Part shown: positions 57,971-64,000 of the stretch, piece by piece
Layout: the number at the start of each line of letters is the position of its first letter
Position numbering within the stretch: position 1 is the first letter of the stretch
Made by a program: the position numbers and the translations under genes
The notes under the pieces: generated by a model
What the model saw: the letters and a program-made list of their open reading frames with translations, nothing else
Told to the model about the DNA's origin: nothing
Databases searched by the model: none
Origin: Mariannaea sp. PMI_226
Lineage: Eukaryota; Ascomycota; Sordariomycetes; Hypocreales; Nectriaceae
DNA: 64,000 nt
Assembly (NCBI GenBank): GCA_024336345.1
Contig: JANFOG010000008.1
Coordinates: 248,001-312,000, forward strand
Direction: 5' to 3'

Positions 57971-59928
57971 TCAAATCAGCAACACACGAACTCCCCCTGT
58001 CTGGAACGACAGATTTAAGCCTTCTCTATCCTGATGCTGCTGCTGTGACTCCCAACAACTCTTTACGATCTTTAGTACTGTTCCAATGTTTCCAAATCCA
58101 CCGCACTCCTCAACAAGGTTAGACAGAAGGGACTCGAAGAAGGAATAGTGCTGGGACTCAGCCAGACATCCAATGACACATAAAGGCCATACAAGGCCCT
58201 GCAGGGAAATTGATCGGGGCCAGTCCCGAAGCACATCCACAGCTTTGTCAACCTTCTCTCTGATTTCAGGGACTGACGACCATGGCCCTGACACGATGGT
58301 ACCTGACAGAGCCAGCGAGGCGAGCGCGAAGATATAGGACACCCATGTAGCCTGAGAGGCTTCGGTATTTTCCTGTTCAGGATATGAATTAGGTTTCAGC
58401 TTAGCATAGTTTATATCTTTCTAAATTTATCCTCATACTTACTTTAATTATCGGTTCCAGCTCACCGATTCCGGTCTGTAATCGAGCTTCAATCTCTCGG
58501 CTCCTCGTTACCAAATCTGGCACACTTAGGGTTCCTCGCTCTTTCATTTCTTTTTTCCAAGCTTGGAGGTGCGCCAAGTCGCCGATGGATATCATTACCC
58601 AATTGTAGCAACCCATGAGGTCCGCCATCTCAATATTGGATGTTTCGAGCCAGTGTCGGTAGGCAATCTGTGGCACTCTGCCTGTCGAGACACATGCTAG
58701 GATATCAAACCAGATCGCATGGATTATGAGAAATTCAAAGGCTGAATGTGTTTGTTCGTTATTAGAAATTATATTCCCACTGTGTTGAGGCAAATCTGTC
58801 TCATTGGGAGACGCATTTTGCCCAAGCAGAGCGTCAGGCGAGTGCAGGCTGAGAACGGTGATCACGGCGTCTAGGTGAGGCAGCCAATCATACTCTGCAC
58901 CATTGAAGACCTATTGGAATGTTACAATGTGACCCAGGTAGACGCTAACAGGGAAATTCCTCTGCTACTGCTTCTCTATTGCTTACCTCAAAACTTATTA
59001 ACATCAAGCTGGAAGCTGCAAATTCCGCAAGTCGAGACTTATCGGCGAGCAGCGTGTCGGTCTCAAAACGACGCGAAAACTCACGGAGCTCTCGCAGGGC
59101 CTTTGAGTGATACTCGAATGCCTCTTGATTGCGTAGGTAGTCTTGGTTCTGAGAGACTTGGGCTTTATTTCGATGGAGGGCAGAGAGTGCCAGGACGGCG
59201 TGATACAAAGGGCCGCCGTGACTGAGGAACAAGAGGAGCCAGCCTCTGTTGCCCAAGCGGGTACGACGTTGAAAATAAGGGTACTGCCAGTAAAATACAT
59301 AGTCTAGATAGTGCATAAGGAGGGACGCCGACTCAGGCTTTAAGACACATGTTGAGGTCGGATGCTGTGGACGAGGGCTAGCTGATGGGCTTCTCCCTTC
59401 GTCGATTGGATCATGGCAATGATCAGGGCTCATACAAGTAGGCTGTGAGCCACACCTGGGCTCGGTTCTATTGCAAGAAGAGGGCTCTGAGCGATGTCGC
59501 GAGTGCAAACGAGATGACAGGGGAGTGACAAGTCGGTTTGGTGCTGTCGACGGGCTCTCGTCTAGCACAAGAGGAGAAGATGATCTAATGCCATGCGACT
59601 TCTCCTTCTCCTTCATCAGTTGTCGCTCACGATTCTGGGCCTTTCTTAGATTGCGGAAATTCTTCTTGACTGCTTTCTTGATCCGCACGAGTTCCTGTTT
59701 CTCAGCATCCGCCCCATCCATCCACGAGGGCTTCGAGCCATAGCCGTGACACGGAATGCGCCGGTCTTTGCATTCCCTACAGCTCGGTGTTTGGAGATCA
59801 CATTTTCGGTGCCTGATCTTGCAAGTCCAGCATCCGGACGGGGAAGGGCCCATGACACAAGGTCTCAACAATTGCCTTTGTGCGCTCTCTGGATGGATGG
59901 GGAGGAGGCTTCTGAGGAGCGGGTTCAA
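57971..59928 (-). CDS. Zn2Cys6 transcription factor (three exons, 578-603 aa)
   Basis: Exons 59928-58987, 58910-58443, 58372-57971. Starting from the inner Met at 59853 the zinc cluster is C8-x2-C11-x6-C18-x6-C25-x2-C28-x6-C35, followed by a basic coil (AVKKNFRNLRKAQNRERQL), a Ser/Pro-rich linker and the fungal regulator domain (HYLDYVFYWQYPYF, YHAVLALSALH). The inner Met is the likelier start (578 residues), since the cluster usually sits close to the N-terminus. It ends 70 bases from the amidase stop in tail-to-tail order and is a candidate regulator of the amidase-amidohydrolase set. Confidence 0.87.
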
Positions 59929-60593
59929 TTCTGTGCGAGGTTGAGTGGGAGGTTAATGGGACGGTTCTGACACAATTGGGACCATAGATATCCTGTGTGA
60001 AAATGTTGAATCGCTGATGCCGAATCGCTGATGCCGGTCCTTTCGCAAAAAGCTGCTCGAGTTTTGTCTCTCTCAGCTGGTTGCCAAAAACCGTTGGCTG
60101 AGGAGCTGCACGAGGAGCTGCACGTTAAGCACATGACCACCTAATAAGTTAGAGAAGCCATCCATCCCCACTATCCCGCTGCTCGCCCAATTTCAGTGGC
60201 GGCGTTTCGCTTCGAGCTTCCCCACCAATACTCGCCACGGCCTTCCGTTTCAGGGTACCTACGGTCTACCTAGGATAGGAGTTTCAACATTCTCGAGATG
60301 TCTATTTTAATGTCAATGTCCAACTTATACCCTCAAGTATACCTATCAGTTTTTGACATGTTATGCATGTTTCTTGTGCGCAAAGGTTGTCTTAGTTGAC
60401 CCGTGTTCAACGGCGTTTGCAAGTCGCAGGGAGGGCGTTCAGAATAGTCACAATTACAATGTAAGGAATACTGCTAGGTGATGTGTCCTTTTTTTTGTTC
60501 TTTTTTTTTTTTGGGCTTCACAATCGCACAAGTGATATATACGTAGCGGTAAATTTAAATGTTTTCAAAGAGGCAATGATAAAAGTGAGCTAC
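59929..60593. other. Intergenic with T-runs
   Basis: A T-rich run at about 60488-60513 and no coding frame of substance. It lies 5' of the regulator and 3' of the amidohydrolase. Confidence 0.45.
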
Positions 60594-62234
60594 CTAGCTG
60601 GACTTACAAACCCTGCTCGTATTTTCGCTCCAGACCTGTCGGCCTTCAAACCAGGTCTCCTTAACCTTGGCTTCAAGCAACTTTGCCGGATCCATGTCCA
60701 TATCGACAATCACAAAGTCAGCCAATTTTCCAACCTCCAGGCTTCCCGTACGATGTTCAAATACGCTTCGTGCGGCCCCTTCCGTCGCTGCAACAATAGA
60801 CTCGCATAAGCCTAGTCGAAAGTGTTCGTTGACAGTCTTTCCGTATCCCGGCTTTCTTGACGATTGGCGTGTGGTAGCGACGTACAGGTTATGCATTGGA
60901 AGCCAGGGAGAAGTAGGACTATCACTTCCAATCGCCATGAGGGCTCCGGCATCTGCAAACTCTCGGTAGGCAAATGCCCTCTTGCAGCGATCTTCGCCGA
61001 GCAGTTTGGGCCAATCTTGTAGGATTGAGGGATCAGCATGAACAGGCTGGATAGAGGCTGTGAGACCAAGTTCTCCAAGCCGTTGGGCATCCCTTGGCGA
61101 CGCTAGTTCTAAATGTTCGATGCGATGTCGGCGCCCCGTTGTGCCGTATTTCTCTATAGCGTCAATAGCCATCTTGATTGCTCCATCGCCGATCGCGTGG
61201 AGGGCGATTTGCAAACCCAGCGCATCGGCCTCTTTCACGACAGGCTCCAGGTACTCCTGCTCCCAGATTGGAGGAGGGCAGTTGGCCGGAAGAGGGGAGT
61301 ATGGCTGCGAGAGATAGGCGGTGCAGGCGTCAATAATGCCGTCACAGATAACCTTCACTCCTACAAGGCGAAGATTCGGACTGGTCTCAGCGTTGAACTT
61401 TCTACTCAGCTCTCCTGCACGCTGGACCTGCCTGCGGTTTGCCTCGAGATCGGTAGTGGGTTTGATGAGCCAATATGCCGCGATGCGTATGGCAAGATCC
61501 CGCTCTTCTTCACTCAGAGTTACCAAGGCGTCCCAGGCCTCTTCATCCATGGCCATCTCCACCACTCCGGTATAGCCCGCAGCATTATATTCTTGCACGG
61601 CGGCGCGAATTGCAGCCATTCGTTCTTCTTTAGGTGATGATTTAGCCTGAAAAGGCCAAATGATAGACATCATTGCCCCTTCATCAAGGAGACCTGAGGG
61701 TTTGCCATTTTCATCTCGGTAGATTTTGCCTCCTGCTGGATCAGGCACGTCGGCAACGTTCAAAACTTCAATTGCTGCTGAATTGCACCAACAGGAGTGC
61801 AAAGAACTGGCGTCGATAAAAATGGGCCTTGGGTCAATGTCGTCAATCATTGCCGCTGTCACCCCTTCCGGGGTCATAAAATGCATCCATCCTTTGCACA
61901 TGATCGTGGGAACGTTAGGGTTCGCTATCGCAAAAGACTTGATGGTTGACCGAATATCGTCGAGGTTGTTACACTTGGCAAGATCTACCTTGCGGAGTGA
62001 CTGACCGAGAAGCAGGAGATGCATGTGGCCATCAATAAAGCTCGGCAGAACAACGCGTTGTTCCAGGTCGTGTGTCTCTAACTCCTCGATTCCCTTTGTG
62101 ATTTCCCCAAGAGATCCTATGGCGACAATCTTAGTGCCCTGAATCAACATGCTGTCTGCAAATCTGACAGGCTCATCAGGTCCGTGGTCGGTTCGAACGA
62201 AGATCCGTCCATTGTGAAAGCACTTAAGCGACAT
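60594..62234 (-). CDS. Amidohydrolase family protein, YtcJ-like (546 aa)
   Basis: Single exon. Metal-dependent amidohydrolase features in order: FIDGHMHL (HxH metal pair, near residue 70), LHAIGDGAI (metal His), RRHRIEHLE (metal His), MAIGSDSPTSPW (metal Asp), and the small beta-sandwich made of both ends, closing with GKLADFVIVDMD. These match the Amidohydro_3 (exoenzyme-regulator/YtcJ) group, which cleaves C-N bonds in amides or formyl groups; the substrate is not known. No signal peptide, so intracellular. With the amidase and aminotransferase nearby it may share a nitrogen-compound pathway. Confidence 0.88.
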   Translation of the reverse strand: MSLKCFHNGRIFVRTDHGPDEPVRFADSMLIQGTKIVAIGSLGEITKGIEELETHDLEQRVVLPSFIDGHMHLLLLGQSLRKVDLAKCNNLDDIRSTIKSFAIANPNVPTIMCKGWMHFMTPEGVTAAMIDDIDPRPIFIDASSLHSCWCNSAAIEVLNVADVPDPAGGKIYRDENGKPSGLLDEGAMMSIIWPFQAKSSPKEERMAAIRAAVQEYNAAGYTGVVEMAMDEEAWDALVTLSEEERDLAIRIAAYWLIKPTTDLEANRRQVQRAGELSRKFNAETSPNLRLVGVKVICDGIIDACTAYLSQPYSPLPANCPPPIWEQEYLEPVVKEADALGLQIALHAIGDGAIKMAIDAIEKYGTTGRRHRIEHLELASPRDAQRLGELGLTASIQPVHADPSILQDWPKLLGEDRCKRAFAYREFADAGALMAIGSDSPTSPWLPMHNLYVATTRQSSRKPGYGKTVNEHFRLGLCESIVAATEGAARSVFEHRTGSLEVGKLADFVIVDMDMDPAKLLEAKVKETWFEGRQVWSENTSRVCKSS

Positions 62235-63422
62235 GGCAGTCTAGAAGGATATATTATAGTGGCAGACTGAGTCGCCGCCTTCTTGAATTCGAGCTAGATT
62301 CAGAGTTGGGGGTTGATCGATCCAACGTCGGACGGAAAAAGAAGATGTATATAAATTTCCAGTTTCAAGAACCACAGAATTGTATTTGGTGGGGGCGTTG
62401 GGTATTTATCTTCGGCTTATTAGTGAGTAATGCTATCAGCTTCATCTTTGATAGCAACCACACTAACTATGTCGTTGCCCGACTCTAGTCGCATATGGAG
62501 CTTTGTTTCGCCTCGGGCTTCTTTTCTAGACCTGGCCTAACTTACCAACTTGGGAAGGAAAGTCGAAACGAGCCCTACCCGGCAGGTAACATCGTTTTTT
62601 ATGTGATGTTCACGAAGAATTTAGGTGTCTTCTATTACAGGGCTAGGTCCCTATTGATTCAAAATAAGCAAATGACACAGTTTAATGTTTTTAATCATTT
62701 CTGACAAGTTATTGCTTGTAAATTCCCCTCCACCTTCCACCGCTTGTCTCTTTAGACAAGTTTAGAAATTGCGCCCTACTATTTGCCTCACACTGCTTTC
62801 AATAATTGTATGAGAAACTCCTCTCCCCGCCCTTTTACGGCGCTTTTATGTTTTAACACCCCCTATTAGGGTCTACCATTACTCATGTCTGTTCTAGATA
62901 ACTTATATTAGTTTGAAGAAAAGAAAGGTTAGGTGAGGGTGTGACCCAAAAAATTCTTGAGAAAATTGTTTCAACTAAAAGAGTATGGGTGAAACTGGTA
63001 TCAAAATGCCTATAGAATGCAACATAAGGATTATAGGGAAAAGTGACCAGCTAGGCACCGAGAAAAATGTATTTTCAGCGAACAAGTTGAGGATGATACG
63101 GATGCGCTAGTACGAGTAGCAGTCATGATGAAATTTTTCTAATTAGCATGGCCTCCGTGTTTAACTTGGGCATGGGATACCAGTCGATTTTGAACCCCCC
63201 CAGCTGTTGTCGAGACGAGTGTCCTGATCGTGACTTATCACCAATCTCCCAGTACGACCACAAATTCAGGAAACATATACCTCATATAGACAGGAAATAG
63301 AGAACGAATTTGCAGGTATTGACTAGCAGTTGCACTATGATAACTTATACTAATAATTCATCCTTGTTGAAAACTGCTTCAGTTACTGCAACACATCATT
63401 ACCCTCCACGATATGCCTCTCA
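62235..63422. other. Intergenic, no gene supported
   Basis: A 60-codon plus frame at 62306-62488 has a hydrophobic middle but no other support. The rest is without coding signal. Confidence 0.4.
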
Positions 63423-64000
63423 TTAGGAAACGTCGAGTCGATGGCCAGTCCTCTTTAGAGTTCGCTGATACCCTTCGCTGGCCTCCAAATTGCGAAGCCA
63501 CTGGTCAATCTTTGGCCAAGACTTGCCCTCTGTGCCAAGTTTATAACCAAAAATTACTTGAACAGGGAAGGCCATCATTATATCCGCCACTGTAAGACCA
63601 TTCCCAACAAGGTAGCTGGCCGAAGCCTTTGACAGCTCGTTTTCAAGCCAGTCCATGTCCTTCACGATGGACTTAACCAAGCCAACCTCGGCCTCTGGTG
63701 AAACAGAGCCCTTGGCGCTAAAGAGTGCCTCAATGTGAAGCATGAGACCGCCTTCGGACGCCCACATGTACTCACGGACCTTGGCGCGGTTGACTGGGTC
63801 CGCGGGTAGAAGTCGATGCTGCGTATCGTACTGTTCGCAAACATAGCTGTATTTCAAATGTTTAACTTGCTGTCGCAGGGCTGAGGAATAGAAAAATAAG
63901 TCTTGCTTACTCGGAAATTGCGCCAGACTCGCCGATAATGACGGCGCCATCTTGTATGGCCGGCGATTTCCCAATAGCCGTTGGAACGCCGAGCTCGTTG
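63423..64000 (-). CDS. Glutathione S-transferase, partial (runs off the right edge)
   Basis: The last exon, 63846-63423, and an upstream exon from 63911 to beyond 64000 are joined by gtaagc/atacag. Visible parts: [16 protein letters not shown], the thioredoxin-fold part that ends in the glutathione-contacting E-S, then Y-V-C-E-Q-Y-D, a helical domain ([34 protein letters not shown]) with the N-capping GLTVADI typical of GSTs. The catalytic N-terminal residues lie outside the window. It probably conjugates glutathione to electrophiles in the cytosol. Confidence 0.85.
   Translation of the reverse strand, partial: TSSAFQRLLGNRRPYKMAPSLSASLAQFPSKQDLFFYSSALRQQVKHLKYSYVCEQYDTQHRLLPADPVNRAKVREYMWASEGGLMLHIEALFSAKGSVSPEAEVGLVKSIVKDMDWLENELSKASASYLVGNGLTVADIMMAFPVQVIFGYKLGTEGKSWPKIDQWLRNLEASEGYQRTLKRTGHRLDVS

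Noticed and set aside
1..64000. tRNA or rRNA genes, CRISPR arrays, LTR or DNA transposons
   Set aside because: No box A/B pair in a foldable context, no regular spacer array and no recognisable transposase, reverse transcriptase or long terminal repeat was found by eye. A tRNAscan or repeat search could not be run here.

Overview
The window looks like nuclear DNA of a filamentous ascomycete (Pezizomycotina). Genes carry several short introns of about 45-90 bases with GT-AG borders. Family content is typical of these fungi: Zn2Cys6 regulators, an RTA1-type membrane protein, a PNP-NACHT-ankyrin STAND protein, an F-box protein, a fungal PAPS-type sulfotransferase pair and small cysteine-rich secreted proteins. 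I cannot name the species; the order Hypocreales is only a guess. I rebuilt exons by hand from splice motifs, reading frame and family knowledge, so junctions are predictions. Several loci are broken, and long stretches hold no gene I can support, which is the look of an accessory or fast-evolving region.

Left part (1-16 kb): a 358-residue nuclear-looking protein whose first 18 residues copy the histone H3 tail; a spliced LITAF-domain protein; then a block of sulfotransferase (frameshifted), a fused Gfo/Idh/MocA dehydrogenase plus aldo-keto reductase, a second intact sulfotransferase and a TauD-type Fe(II)/2-oxoglutarate dioxygenase, all on the minus strand. The block may be a small specialised-metabolism unit built on sulfation, but no product can be inferred. 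A heavily decayed GH79 glucuronidase-type glycosidase follows.

Middle (17-46 kb): a 1271-residue NOD-like protein (phosphorylase-like domain, NACHT, ankyrins); a secreted type-B carboxylesterase divergent from an RTA1-like gene; a large Zn2Cys6 regulator; a gene broken by a one-base loss; an F-box-like protein; a small secreted six-cysteine protein; a kinase-TPR fragment; a secreted tungstate-binding-protein-like (TupA-type) protein probably of bacterial ancestry; and a second Zn2Cys6 regulator with a 15-base exon.

Right part (46-64 kb): a predicted secreted cysteine-rich protein divergent from an inositol-2-dehydrogenase-like enzyme; a conserved fungal protein of unknown role; an AKR7-like reductase with a GC-AG intron; a short regulator-like gene without a zinc cluster; then aminotransferase, amidase, Zn2Cys6 regulator and amidohydrolase, which could form a nitrogen-compound catabolic set; and a partial glutathione S-transferase cut by the window edge.
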